Shown here piece by piece: positions 1-11,639 of a DNA stretch of 64,000 nt (positions within the stretch are counted from its first letter, which is position 1; the number at the start of each line of letters is the position of its first letter). Under the pieces are notes generated by a model that saw only the letters and a program-made list of their open reading frames with translations, did no database searches and was not told the DNA's origin. The stretch is from assembly GCA_021234155.1 (NCBI GenBank), contig JAJEKV010000483.1, forward strand, positions 1 through 64,000. Direction: 5' to 3'. The translations under genes and the position numbers were made by a program. Source of the DNA: Isoetes taiwanensis. Its lineage: Eukaryota; Streptophyta; Lycopodiopsida; Isoetales; Isoetaceae.

Positions 1-123
1 CACCTTTTCTATAGCATCTTCGCATCTCGTCTTCAAGCCTTCAAGAAGATATTGATCAGCAGCAATAAGGTGGTCTTGTACAATATCAGAGGTGACTTCA
101 ACATTGTCCATGTAGATGCGTCT
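1..123 (-). CDS. BTB/POZ-domain protein, partial exon cut by window edge
   Basis: Read on the minus strand, the first 120 bases translate without a stop as RIYMDNVEVTSDIVQDHLI followed by AADQYLLEGLKTRCEDAIEK. This matches the second half of a BTB/POZ domain as found in plant ARM-BTB proteins such as ARIA/ABAP1, which act as substrate adaptors for CUL3 ubiquitin ligases (family knowledge). The frame hits a TGA just upstream (136-138). A TTAG acceptor at about 122-125 would start the exon in the correct phase. The rest of the gene lies beyond position 1. Family assignment is fairly secure; whether the gene is intact cannot be judged here. Confidence 0.65.
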
Positions 124-879
124 AACATAGACATTTCACTGGCAATTCATTTCCACAAGAAATGCTGGTTTCATTTTTTCTTTTCTCAATCTACGCATCA
201 CTAAGACATCTAAGGTATTTGCTATCACATGAAGAATATGCTTTATCTATTTTGTAGCAAAAGCCTTCTGATGCAAGACATGTTGACAAAGACCTCCCAT
301 ATATTTATGTCAACATCTATATGGCATCGCTAACTATGTATCAATTAGCAGATCTATTATTTCTGACTTCTGATAGTACCTCATCATCAGATCAAAAACC
401 TCTAGCTTATGTTTGAAATTTCAATGTCTGTTGCCCCCTTTTCCTACAAAAGATTTTCTAGACCTCTCAATGGCACAGAATAAGATCAAAAGCCAAAAGC
501 AATTTCAGTTTTAGCACGAAACAAACATTGCAAGAAATGCATCCGATGATGCCAGCAATTCTACGTGCATAAAATTGGTTTCCTACATATGCAAACACAT
601 AGTGCATCATGCTTGATCGGAATTTAATCCATTAAGAGGCATGCCTTCCACCAAAAAAGGTGACATCAGGCAATGTTCTGTTGTTTCCGAATTTGTCTCC
701 AAGAAGAACCTGCATAAAGAGCATCTGTTATATTATATGCATTGACTCAAATGCAAATGCCTACTGATGGGCGAGAAAGCCCTTGCCTTTTTAAACAATG
801 TGCAAAGTGTCAGTGCGCTATCATTTTGTAACATTGGACTGAAAAAATAGCCAAACATCTTCCATAGGACTACCATTCC
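124..879. other. non-coding, possible intron/5' flank of the BTB gene
   Basis: AT-rich sequence with no recognisable coding stretch or repeat. On the minus strand it lies directly upstream of the BTB exon and could be its intron. I see no other BTB exon in it. Confidence 0.4.
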
Positions 880-1172
880 TAGTGCAAAATTGGATTGACG
901 GAGCCAATCCTCCTAGGTGCTTTAAAGTTTTGTGCAGAATGCGTCATTGCAGATTTGCAACCATTATGCAGACAATCAAGCTCTTCAGCCACTCCAGTGA
1001 GAACCTCAATCCTGGTAATCCAGTCCAAAGGCTTGTCAGATTTATCAGATTTCTTTTACATATATTTGCCCGTTTGAAGGGCGTCAGCAAGATCTCCATT
1101 GACCATGTATCTATAAATAAAGAAGATGGATCCCTCTTTTTCAAAATAGCGGCCCAAGTAGGGCACAAACTC
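880..1172 (-). pseudogene. receptor-like protein kinase fragment, broken
   Basis: Minus-strand translation gives EFVPYLGRYFEKEGS, FFIYRYMVNGDLADALQ, then an in-frame TAA, then KPLDWITRIEVLTGVAEELD and CLHNGCKSAM before ending at a TAG. This follows plant receptor-kinase subdomains V to VIa (LVYEYMxNGxLxxxL, then LDWxxRLxIAxGxAxGLxYLH). The catalytic HRD loop expected right after CLHNGC is not readable (THSAQN instead), the glycine-rich loop and activation segment are missing, and an internal stop interrupts the frame. It is therefore a relic, not a kinase gene. A 182-residue plus-strand ORF over the same bases is a shadow. Confidence 0.6.
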
Positions 1173-1738
1173 TTAAAACACAAAACCTTCGCCTCCCGAA
1201 CATTTCTCATAGTGCCGGCTCAGCCAAAAAAAAAAAAAATTCCTTCGAGTGAGAAACATATGCATATCTCCCTGTCAATTGGAGGTTCCCTATTTTTGGA
1301 TCCACCGAAGCATCCACTGAAGAAAAACCTCTCTCTAAAACGTAGCTTTTCAACTCTAAACACTATTTCCAAGTATAAGTTAGACATCAAGGAAGGCCCG
1401 TGCATCTCCAAAGCAATCGATAATGAATAAGCGTAACTTTTCATATCGACAAAACTGCCTAGGATAACTACCTACAATAATCTAGATCATTAATTGACAT
1501 CAAACAAAATCAACAATTTATAATGAAAGTTGATGACATACACTCAAAATCCCTTTAGTATATATAAAGACGTTGAAATATAAAGGATGTAATGCCATCC
1601 TTCTTGTGAAGTTTTTATGTATAGAGGAATAGAGATTGGGAGCATCATTCCGCAATCTCAAAAGGGGTCCTGCGATAGGCGGTAGCCAGGAGCGGATCTT
1701 CTGAGGTTGGGAATGCTGCGACCAATCTCAATTCCCCT

Positions 1739-1850
1739 ACAACATGGAAACAGGAATTTACTTGATACCTGAACTTTTACCTGTTGAGGGGAATGAATAG
1801 GACCGACTTCCATTCCAAGGACGGAATGAACCACCCGGTTTCCATGTTGT
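1739..1850. repeat. short fold-back with 13-bp perfect arms
   Basis: ACAACATGGAAAC at 1739-1751 is the exact reverse complement of GTTTCCATGTTGT at 1838-1850. A weaker outer pairing (AATTTACTT near 1755 with AAGTAAATT near 1896) hints at a small decayed inverted-repeat element. No target duplication is evident. Confidence 0.5.
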
Positions 1851-2779
1851 ATATATAGTAGAAAATATTTTACCTCCTCAGGGAGGGGTGAACTTTAAGT
1901 AAATTTCTATATGTTTGATGTTTACTTTCCCATATGGCATGATATATGTGAAATACATACAGCCGCCTCACACATACAAATAGTCTAGGCAATGTGCTTA
2001 CCTTTTTACAAAAGTTAGTATAAGATAGGTTTTGAAATAAAATTGCCAAGTATTAATGGTCTTCCATATGAGCCCGATTGGGAAATGCTGATAAAAGATC
2101 TTTAAGGTTTCTTATGTAAAAAACAAATTTGCTTACTGCACTAGAGCAAGCCAACTTAGAATTAAGATAGGATTACCTAATCCACAAGCTTGGAAGATAT
2201 ATATACAAATTGCATCGTTAGATTGGAGCTTCAATATGAGTTTCAATATAGCATTTGTAAATGTCAAAAATATATTTGATTCTTGCTTCAAATATTAGCT
2301 ATTGTATTTCTCCTTTACATGCATAGAGTATAGCCAGCTTAGCATCTTATATTCTGAAGGTCATAGAGTAACGATGTAGCATACAACTTGTGGACAAGCT
2401 TAGAATAAGGTTACCCTTAATATGGTGTCGTGGCAAAATCATGACCATTGAAGATTTTGTAGGATGGGATCCCCAATTGTTGTGGACCACAAAATCACAT
2501 CAAGGGGAACTTTAATTTGAGTTTCCTCAGCCGACTTGTATATAGTTAGTGTGGATTTTATAGGTTTTTTCTATCATCCTTACTTTTACATGGTCCCATA
2601 AGCCAAACTAATTGAATCAATCCAAAAACGTGCAGAAATGTTTGAGAAAAAAGAGGGTAAAAAGCTTATGAGAATGACTTTTCATACGAAAATGATGTGT
2701 GCATTGTCCATCTAAATTTATTGCAACTCAAGATCCTCATACCATCTAGATAAATGACACACTCTTAGTTATTTTTTCG

Positions 2780-2867
2780 AACTTTCAAGATCATGACACA
2801 ATGTAGACGAATGACGTGTTTCTAACTTTCAAAATCATGACACAATATAGGTGAATGACGTGTTTGG
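2780..2867. repeat. 44-bp tandem duplication
   Basis: Two adjacent units (2780-2823 and 2824-2867) begin AACTTTCAA and both contain ATCATGACACAAT and GAATGACGTGTTT, differing at a few positions. Related GAATGACAC/GAATGGCGTG phrases occur nearby, so this may be what is left of a longer minisatellite. Confidence 0.75.
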
Positions 2868-4267
2868 TCACTATGGAAGATGAATGAAATCTCTTCAAAT
2901 CTTTACCTGATGAATGACACGTCATATCTTTGGATACCTAAGGGCACACCTAGAGACCACTGCAATTAAATAAGCAAAGGAAAACGACAAAGTGGACGGC
3001 AACAGACTACAAAACAAAGTGGTCAGTGGCCCAACAAACATTGGTGTTACATGGGGCAGAGTTTCTTTGGATATATACTCCAAAGGCTGCAACAAAAGAC
3101 TGGGCATGATACAACAGTCCAAAATTCCAGATTAAATGTATGAATGAATGGCGTGTTTTACCATGGTACGATGTACGAAGGCCTAGGTTTTCTCAGTGTA
3201 GACTCCCAAAGCATGTCCACAAGTGTCCACCCAATATGATATGTGGCTTGCAATATGCAGACTTAGTTTTTTGTTGTAAGTGTGTTTGGTGGAGATGTTC
3301 ATAGCACATATTTTGTCTGGCTTTTCTCCGCATCTATGTCTAGGTGTTACCGTCTCATCTGTGTAACATTTGATCACATGCATTGATTTGAATTATTGTG
3401 TATCATAACATGTACTTACAATAAACTTGTTCATATTTGTTTGTCTTCCACACTATAAGAATGTCTAGATGAATTGAACCAAGAAAATGGTAGGGGTTTG
3501 AAAAACATTATGAGCTTTACCACATAAGTTGTAGCCTATGTAAAGAATAGGGTTTAGATATATGCCCAATTTTACATAAAATTATGATTTTTTCTACTAA
3601 TTTTTTTGGCATTCTAGAAAGCTTGAACTTCAACTAGACAAATCAAGAAGCTAACCAAGTATTTTTTGAACCTTAAAATATGTGTAATGAATTGGACCAA
3701 GATGATAATATATGTTGATAAATCAAATTAGTATTTATCTCGATAAATTGAATTGAATACCAAGGTAAACAATATTTCAATAGATTGAATTGAATAAATT
3801 ATATTGTACACTAGAAAAACTTAAAAGGAGGTTAGCTCTTAGGCCAATTGCCAACTCATAATTATGCAAATGGAGTATACAAAAAGCATATGACACGTGT
3901 AGCCCATAACACATGGCTTCTTATCAGTTTTCGAAAGAATGGTCAAACGAATGATAAAATATTCTAAAGGTGCATGCAGGTATTAATTTTCAAAGCATGA
4001 CGTGGGGAAGGACTTGTAAAAACAACAATTATTATTCAGTATATTGAAGGATTCAAAAGATGATAATGATACAGAAGATGATAAGGCAATGTCCTTTAGT
4101 TTTACAAACAAAAGGATCTTATTATACAGCGAGGTAGATAATATGCAAAAACTACAGGAATCTCCATGAACGGACTAAATATTCCACAAATTCGGGTGCA
4201 GGAAGAATGAAACAGAGGGGAAGAGCTAAAATCTTCAAAAGCAAGTTGAAAAAAAGCTGGATCGATC

Positions 4268-5616
4268 TTAGTAATCTGCAGATGGGAGCTGAGCATGGGT
4301 GGGAGTGGTGTGGAAAATTCCGGTGTAGATAACTCCGGCAAGGAGGCCTCCGATCAAATCCCCAACCCAGTAAACCCAGTGATTTGTCCAGGTGAATGTG
4401 GCGAGAGCAGGCCCGAAAGCTCTGGCCGGATTGAATGCAGCTCCGCTGAATGGCCCCGCAGCAAAAATGAATGCCAGAACTGTGAACCCAATCGCTATCG
4501 GAGCAATTGCATCTTTGTTGTGCACTGCCGTTGCATAAACTACAAAAACTAGCGCAAATGTTCCCACAATTTCATATATCAGAGCTCCAATTAAGCTTTC
4601 GCTTGCTCCCAATCCAACTACTGGTACAGACTGTTACAAAAAACAGAGTAATTAAACAGGGGATGTTTTTTTATATCAGGCTCGATTTAGTATTACTCTA
4701 AGAAATTAGCTGTTTCCTGTTAAATCCGGCATACAAATGAATATTTCGCATGAATCTTACCACTGGGGCGATTAAGATCAGAAGCCCAGATGCGAGAGCT
4801 GCTCCAATTAGCTGCGCAACCCAGTATAGAAGTCCTTTGAACACTGTAATCTGGCCTCCGACAACTAATCCGAATGTAACTGCCGGATTTATGTGCCCAC
4901 CTGAGATGTTTGCCGTCGCTGCAACCACTACAAAAAGCGCAACTCCATGGACCAGAGCTATGGCCACTAGTCCTGCCACTGTTAGATCTCCAGGCGCTAG
5001 CTTAGCTGCAAAAAAAATACCACCTTGTTACTTTACTATTATAAAACCCTTTTTAAACCATTATGCATCTGATTTCCTTTGACCATGTCTCATTATGCCC
5101 CTTCGCCCTTCTGACAAGGGCATTGCAGATCTGCTAATCAGACAAGACACAACCAGATCTGATCAAATTATCTGAAATTTGTGTATAGATTTAATTGGGT
5201 ACCGAGCTAGAGGCCAAGAGATTGGCCGAAAGGGGAAACGGATAAATTAACAGAGAGAAAAAAAGGAATTATGGATGGCGATGAAGAAATAGGAGACAGA
5301 ATCGATCTAGAGAGAGGAATTACAGGCGAGATGGAAGCAACTTGACTGGATACAGAATTAAATGCAAAAAGGTACTAAAACCCACGATTTAAAACCCAGG
5401 AAAGGGGATTCTCGCGCATGGTAACAGAAAATAGATTCAAAAACCGAAAACAGAAGAAGAATAGATAGAAGGAAGGAACCCACTGATGGCTTCGGCGCCA
5501 GAGACTCCGGCAAAGACGAAGAGGAATGTTCCGACGAATTCAGCAAAGGCTGCTTTGAGAGCACCGACTTCGGTGACCTCATGGGTGTGGCCAACTGCGA
5601 AGTTTTGGAAAGGCAT
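4268..5616 (-). CDS. TIP: tonoplast intrinsic protein (TIP) aquaporin, three exons, complete
   Basis: Exons on the minus strand are 5484-5616, 4761-5005 and 4268-4630, with GT-AG introns of 478 bp (phase 1) and 130 bp (phase 0). They join to a 246-residue protein, a normal TIP length. It starts MPFQNFAVGHTHEVTEVGAL and ends THAQLPSADY, matching the TIP-typical THEQLPTTDY end. Six membrane segments are evident. Both pore motifs are present: HINPAVTFG (NPA at 84-86) and FNPARAFGPA (NPA at 193-195). By position the selectivity filter is H64 (helix 2), I181 (helix 5), A190 and R196 (loop E). TIPs carry water, and often urea, ammonia or H2O2, across the vacuolar membrane (family knowledge). Two introns are common in plant TIP genes. 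The N-terminus and tail resemble TIP1/TIP2, whereas an H-I-A-R filter is seen in TIP3/TIP4, so the subgroup is left open. All splice phases close and no defect is visible. Confidence 0.95.
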
Positions 5617-5830
5617 GTTGAACCCAAAAGGATCGATCGATCGCCGGAGTTGAAGAATAGGCGTATTAGCTCTCCAATGGAATGGATCGATTGTGCAAAT
5701 GTGCCCCGTTTTATGGTGGCCAAATCTAGCTAGTCTACCGCCGCACCCTAGGCCACGTCATGGCTTCTTCAGCCTGTGCTAACTATCGTTTGGGTTGGCT
5801 GGATTAATCCGGCCCTCTATCCACGTGTTA
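5617..5830 (-). promoter_or_regulatory. TIP gene upstream region with two ACGTG (ABRE/G-box) elements
   Basis: Upstream of the ATG on the minus strand, a TATA-like CATAAAAC lies at about 5708-5715, roughly 95 bp from the start codon. TGACGTGGCC (5751-5760) holds an ABRE core ACGTGGC, and AACACGTGG (5821-5829) holds a palindromic G-box. Paired ABRE/G-box elements usually respond to bZIP factors in ABA or stress signalling (established knowledge). That this gene is ABA-responsive is inference. Confidence 0.45.
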
Positions 5831-6344
5831 TTCCGGGCCGTCTTGTTATTCCGGCTCTTGGTATGCATTGTTCAATACTTCATTTCCAGCTCGCTTCGGG
5901 TCCTACTCGCTTGATGCCTTTCCCCATCAAGAAAATCTATTGAAGATTATCGTGCCCCCAACAGTCTCATCTTAAACATTACTTATGGCAACATATATTA
6001 TCCTACTAAGGTTTTTCCCTCGAAAACTTAAAAGCGCGGTTTTTTTTATCCTCATAGTAAAATTAGTACTTCCACATGCACCTCCTATTTGGCAGTTATT
6101 GCTACACATTGTATTATGTCCCATAGACGTCCCTATAGAATGTTGCCATGTGGTATGACATAAAATGTGCTATCTATCTATGCCCATATACGGATATGAC
6201 ATGGTTATAACTTGACGTTCTATGACATTTACCATGCTCTGTTAGTTTTCTTCAATATAAGTGTGGCACTTTTGGTTTTGGCATAGTGGTCATGTTTAAA
6301 CAGTTTAAATCATAAAAATTGCGTTGTTCTCAAAACACAATGTA

Positions 6345-6455
6345 ATCTTTTCATTGATGTGGCTTTAACATGTCAAATACTTATATATACCACGATGTAA
6401 TTTTTTTGTTGATGTGACTTTAACATGCTGAATACCTAGATATACCACGAATATG
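6345..6455. repeat. 55-bp tandem repeat, about two copies
   Basis: GATGTGGCTTTAACATG (6356) and GATGTGACTTTAACATG (6411) start successive 55-bp units that also share ATATACCACGA. A partial earlier copy (ATGTAATCTTTTCATTGATG) precedes them. Confidence 0.7.
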
Positions 6456-7773
6456 CCAATGGTTTAAACATGACCACGTCAGTCTGATATTTAAGGCCCT
6501 CAAAGAGTCCTGATTAAGGGTGGAATGAGATCTATGAAATAAATAACCCCTAATGCCTCAAGGGAATGCTATCATTTAAGTAATAAAATGCTTCATTCAC
6601 AATACCATTTTACCTATGCGTCAATCGATATTTTATTTTTGGCCAACTATGCCTCGTGGCTAATCGTGTCTTCACGATGACTCTAGTATGTTCCTTTGCT
6701 TCTTTTATGCCCACTGGATATATGCTTGCCCATAGGATATTCACTCTCAACAACCAATCATGTAGCCATTTTAAGTGTGCCTCAACACTACAGTCGCTCT
6801 CCAATACGCCAGCCAGCTGTGTTGAATCTGCCAACTGGCAATCATCTAGTGGTTCCACTTAGGTATTTCTAAACATAGTAGTTTTGCACATCTGTAATAA
6901 CTATTAGAGAGAGCATGGACAAAGATAAAACTTGTCTATTCCACCTCAGTAGGTCCCATCTCAACTCCCCTTTGCATGTTCTCTTCGTGCTTGTCATGTA
7001 TAGAGCTTTGCCTCATCGCATATATTCCTCTTCTTTTAACTAATAATATTAATGTCAACCTCAAGAATAGAACAACAATGCATGAATGTCAGTTTAAAGT
7101 GCATAGCAATGAATCAAACTTCATGTGATACAACTGTTATAGGGTTTACTTCGAGTTGTTACTTGAGTTTTACTTATACTTGGGTATTATATGTTACGAT
7201 CTATACTGGGGAGGATAAGAGTATAAGGAGTAAATTATTGATGTTTGTCCCCTTTGAGAACGCAATATGTCAGGAGCTTCTATTCAAGTTGACTAATAGA
7301 AATGCTAATGGCTAGAATGTTTAATAATGAGTGTTTGTGCTTATCAAGAAGACGATGGAGCATCATAGATAAATAGCAATCAAATGCAAGCATTTAAGAT
7401 TTAAAAAATACATCAGTTTACCTAGACAACTACTAGCATAAACAAAGTAAAAGCTTCTTGTGCTTTTCCAGTTCAATATAACTTGATTTTTTAATGAGGA
7501 CATGTGATACATGCTGAGCGGCCATAGGACCCATCCCATTGATTGTATCTTATGGAAAGTTAGCTTTTCCACTGGGGTCCAAGACTTACATAAATACGAC
7601 CAAAAACTCCATGGATAGAGTTTTCATTCATTTCAATAGATTTTCATACGCTAGAGAGTGGGAAGCCGCACACTTGCGTGCTATTCACAAAATGAACAAA
7701 GAAGAGAATATCCTATTGTATGATCCTGGACCCTAAAATACAAGAAGGAAAACAAAATTTAGATATACTCGAC

Positions 7774-7855
7774 GAGGGCTTAGCATCATGATATAAACCC
7801 CCATCCTTTTGGATTTTTGAGGAAACCCCGATAAGCCCTTTTCAAGGGCCTTGAC
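7774..7855 (-). repeat. diverged relic of the G-module nested hairpin
   Basis: Read on the minus strand, this contains AAAAGGGCTTATC, GGGGTTTCCTCAAAAATCC, AAAAGGATGGGGGTTTAT, then ATCATGATGCTAAGCCC. The order and spacing match the hairpin of the G modules (AAGGCTTATCACTAGGG, TTTTTCCTCGAAAACCC, AAAAGGGCGGGGTTTTTTAA, GTGATAAGC). It stands alone here, without the rest of a module, so it is an older or independent copy. Confidence 0.55.
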
Positions 7856-8437
7856 TGACTTGGATCATACAAATACCAAATAACCTACGGAAATAACTCA
7901 GCATCGAAGATGACTTAAAATAATTATACCTTGAAATGGTGTGATCCTAAAGCAAATGTGTATGTTGGGGCCTATGCTCCGAGGTCGCATGCACAGCTTA
8001 CTATATTGTTAATGGCTTACTGTACGTCCTTGGGCTGATTTTACCTTGTTCGGTGCAGATGCAATCTAGAAGTGTTCCAAATAATTTTGGCTAGATGCCA
8101 CCATATTAGCTCTCCCACCCGTTCTGCCTGATTAGAAGCTGAGCGAACTGATTTGGTACAGGATCAAGCGAGAAAACACTCCACGAAAAAAGCTTCAAAA
8201 TCCCTATATGGGTGCATAATTGTACACCATTACTGTATACTATGTCCTTGGGATCGTAGTATAAATTGTTTTAGGGTAGGATTATCTGATGCCCACTGAA
8301 GATAAAGGACAAAAAGTTACGACATTGTACCCACACACAACACAAATACTTAAGCATAATCTGGAAACAATGCTATTCATGCATGCCATACCACATAAAA
8401 CCTCTCGAAGGTAGAGGAGTTATCGGATAGAAAACAT

Positions 8438-8650
8438 AACACAACATGAAGATATAATAGTTACAAGAGAGGTGGAATCAAGGAAACAAGAGCAAAAAAC
8501 CGATGAGAGAAGTAAAAAATAGAGAAGTTGATTAGGTGTATCACGAAGAAAAAACCTAAAACAACATGAGATATAGTAATTACATGAAGGAATATGGAAT
8601 CGAGGAAACCAGAGCAAAGCATGGTGAGAGAAGAGAAACAGTCAATGGGC
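8438..8650. repeat. about 120-bp tandem duplication, diverged
   Basis: ACACAACATGAAGATATAAT near 8439 and AAACAACATGAGATATAGTA near 8558 begin two units that both continue with TGGAATC(A/G)AGGAAAC(A/C)AGAGCAAA and GATGAGAGAAG or a close variant. Confidence 0.6.
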
Positions 8651-8971
8651 AGTTGACACAGAAAACATGAATAAGTAACATCTCGTCGAACGATCTAGAG
8701 ATCAAAAAATGCATGTAATGCATAGCTGCATGCTCACCTATTGCCATCCAATTACCTGTATTGATGCCATTATGATGCAAGTCTGTTCTATTCTTCCAAT
8801 AAGGAAAGAACTTCCGTTTTGATACCCAAGCTAGATCCAAAGAGACGGTCAAAGGAAGCTTTAAAATTAGGACAAACAAGGCCAGAACATCAGAGGCCAG
8901 AAAAAGGGAGAAGAAATGCCAGCAATGCTTGCAGGAAGAAGCTCCTCCCTTGCATGTGATGAAGGGAACAA

Positions 8972-11380
8972 GCTGTTGAAAGAAGATAAACTGTCGATGA
9001 AAGGCTGATGCATGAACAATGAATAAGTAGCATCTATTAGAACGATCTTATGGTCCCAAAAATGCATGCATCCTCGCCTTGCCCATAGTGGCGATTCAGG
9101 CAAATTGATCGCAATTATTTGGTCATATATAATGTCCATGTGTTGATGGAAAATTAAGTAATAACAAATGTCTTTTAGAAAATTTTGATAACCTTTTAAA
9201 ATCATATCTTTCTCATACAGTGACACGTTATGCTATCAATTTTTCTCATAGAACAAACATTCAAAGTTTTTTAATGTTCTAACATTTGAGTCATGGTTAC
9301 TAGAATGGGATGAGTTTCGAGCAACTATGTTGTCTAGAAAATGATTGAAGGAGTACCTTAGGCTTTGCCAAGTTGACCTGCACTCCAGTGTCTGGTAAAA
9401 AGTGCTTTGTGCGTCTATATACTTGTTGGGGTGTGAGCTAACAGGTCGAAATCATCTGCATATATCAATCGTGAGCCGAGCCCCTCCCCATCCATGCAAG
9501 GCAAGCCATCCTTCCACTTGATCAATATATAGTCCAAATAGCATGGAGGATATTAGACATCCCTGCCACACTCCCATATTACTGTTGATAGAGTGGCATG
9601 ATGGAGGCATTCGTGACTATTTTATACACTGCATTTTTCAGTTCGTATGGGATGCTCAGCTACGAAGAAAGATATTGTTTAGGATTATTCTATTAGAGTT
9701 GACCTTGACTACACATTAGACTTTGTCTTAGATTGAATTGAGAATAGAAGAATTAGGGTTGCTAGAAGGAAAATAAATAATTACAGATAAGAGAAAATAA
9801 GTTCCACTACAAAATTGTTATTGCCTGACTGGAATATAAGATTAGCTAATGGTGGTTAGACATACGTCAATTTATTGCTGGAAAGAGATTTATAAGAAGA
9901 AGGTTCATGTCCATCAAAATCTTCTTGTTATATGCTTTCAATCCTTGTAGTCAAAATAAATTGCGAGTTCGTTACATTCCAACTAGAATGCTCCCAAACA
10001 GTTTTAGACATGAGCTAATTTGGCACTTCTTGGAGAAGAGGAAGCTTGGTCTATAGGGCAATGTCATCGTTCTGAGTCCATTGACAGAGTCAATTCATAG
10101 TTCCCAAGTCAAGGAGTTGCCCTCCATCCCTTGGGCCTTCAGAAGAGGACATTTGAGGCAAGCCGCTTCAGAAGGATTTTTAGGATCCATCTTCTAACGA
10201 CAAGGCCCTCTCTCTATGTGATGACATGGTGCAGGTCCTGGTTGAATTTGGCATAGGCAAAGGTGCAAAAACACCTACCACCATTCTAGGCACAACTTGT
10301 TGTTGGGCACCCGAGCTGTCACACTTCCCCAAGTCGAACAAGACCAAGACTTTGTGTGGCTATCTCACCAGTGGGGAGAGGCTAGACCTAGGAGATGGAC
10401 CTCAAAAAAGACTTTTTCTTCAGGGGTGAGGCAACTAATTTTTCTTCGAGACTTGTTCGCCCTATTCGACCATTGAATCCTTCATTCATTCCTCGTGAAT
10501 CCTCCAAGGCTTGAAATACAAGCTTGCGTTTAGTTGTCCCACACTGATTTCTTTTGAAAGATAGGGTCCTCTAAATTGCTCTGACCTTTAGTGGTGTCAT
10601 CCCTGTTTCATACACCATTGTTCTTTGGGTGAGGGGTTATTTGAGTCGCATGTTTTTGTATCTATGGGAGCTCAGAAAGTACTTAGAAAAGTATTAAAAC
10701 ATTGGGTACTTTGAAGGCTTCGTAAGACCTTATTAAACATGGAGTTTGAATGCGGATGCAATATTTCTTGTTTCTACCATCAACGTCTTCATATGAAGTT
10801 GAGCATTGAAGTGTTTTTTATTTCGATTTTTTGAAGCGATTATGAAAAGTAGAAAAGTGCTCAGATGTTTACTCAAAGTATGTACTTTGGGAAGTGTCGA
10901 AAGTGGTACACCCTAGCATCTATTACCTTGCTGCAGAGGTAGATTTATTATCTTCATTTCACTTGTTTGTAGATAGTAGCTTAAAGATCCCACCTTTAAT
11001 GAGACTGTTGAATGAAGAGAAACTGCCGATGAGAGGCTGGCGAGGAACAATGAATAAGTAGCATCTATTAGAACGATCTTATGGTCCCAAAAATGCATGC
11101 ATCCTCGCCTTGCCCATAATGGTGATTCAGACAAATTGATCAATGCAATTATTTGGTCATATATAATATCTATGTGTTGATGGAAAATTAAGTAATAACA
11201 AATGTCTTTTAGAAAATTGTGATAAGCTTTTAAAATCATATCTTTCTCATACAGTGACACGTTATGCTATCAATTTTTCTCATAGAACAAACATTCAAAG
11301 TTGGGCAGGTGCACTTACAGAGTTTTAACATTGTAACATTTGAGTAATGGTTACTGGCACAGGATGAGTTTCGAGCAACT
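8972..11380 (-). mobile_element. R1 repeat, copy 1 (C tail, A, A', B, then full C), no DEF insert
   Basis: A C-block tail (8972-9330) runs directly into A (from 9331), A', B (about 9841-10545) and a full C block (about 10546-11380). The next A starts at 11381, so the repeat period here is about 2.05 kb. This copy keeps the uninterrupted C-A junction GAGCAACTATGTTGTCTAG, which shows where the DEF element later inserted in other copies. Coding remnants lie on the minus strand. R1 is best viewed as a degenerate retroelement that came to be tandemly amplified; its true ends cannot be fixed from within the array. Confidence 0.6.
9331..9655 (-). pseudogene. reverse transcriptase fragment (R1 A block), copy 1
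   Basis: On the minus strand the A block reads as the palm core of a non-LTR-type reverse transcriptase. It has the GxxQGCPxSPMLFGLYID loop, then a VEGWLALHGWGGARL stretch, then a YADD catalytic box followed by FDLLAHTPTS. In this copy the first motif is altered (LISSML in place of PISPML) and the segment between it and YADD is shortened. Stops and frame changes show it is dead. No endonuclease or RNase H is recognisable nearby. Confidence 0.65.
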
Positions 11381-11605
11381 ATGTTGTCTAGAAAATGATA
11401 TAAGGAGTACCTTAGGCTTTGCCAAGTTGACCCGCACTCCAGTGTCTAGTAAAAAGTGCTTTGTGTGTCTATATACTTGTTGGGGTGTGAGCTAACAGGT
11501 CAAAATCATCTGCATATATCAATCGTCTAATGATACAGCTAGCGAGCCAAGCCCCTCCCCATCCATGCAAGGCAAGCCATCCTTCCACTTGATCAATATA
11601 TAGTC
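11381..11605 (-). pseudogene. RT fragment (R1 A block), copy 2, half before the LINE insertion
   Basis: This holds the YADD half of the R1 reverse transcriptase (minus strand). It stops at AATATATAGTC (11595-11605), which is repeated at 18421-18431 on the far side of a LINE insertion. The GCPxSP half resumes at 18432. Confidence 0.65.
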
Positions 11606-11639
11606 CAGGTGTTCATGATCGTGATATTTTGGCATAGAT

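Larger units (their letters stand above)
1173..4267. other. intergenic, no gene recognised
   Basis: About 3.1 kb of AT-rich sequence separating the kinase relic from the 3' end of the aquaporin gene. It holds a short fold-back (1739-1850) and a 44-bp tandem duplication (2780-2867). Short ORFs here have no recognisable domain. Confidence 0.6.
5831..8971. other. intergenic, AT-rich, no gene recognised
   Basis: About 3.1 kb without a recognisable protein. It contains a 55-bp tandem repeat (6345-6455), a diverged copy of the G-module hairpin (7774-7855) and a roughly 120-bp tandem duplication (8438-8650). The many short ORFs are chance reading frames. Confidence 0.6.

Noticed and set aside
882-1430. 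182-codon plus-strand ORF
   Set aside because: It is antisense to the receptor-kinase remnant, whose minus-strand frame shows real family similarity.
4295-5082. Plus-strand ORFs over the aquaporin
   Set aside because: Shadows of TIP exons 2 and 3; the minus-strand gene has correct splice sites and conserved motifs.
9841-10430. R1 B-block ORFs (for example the 67-codon frame at 10226)
   Set aside because: The frame persists in one other copy but breaks in the third (18736-19470), has no recognisable domain, and lies in a repeat; not supported as a gene.
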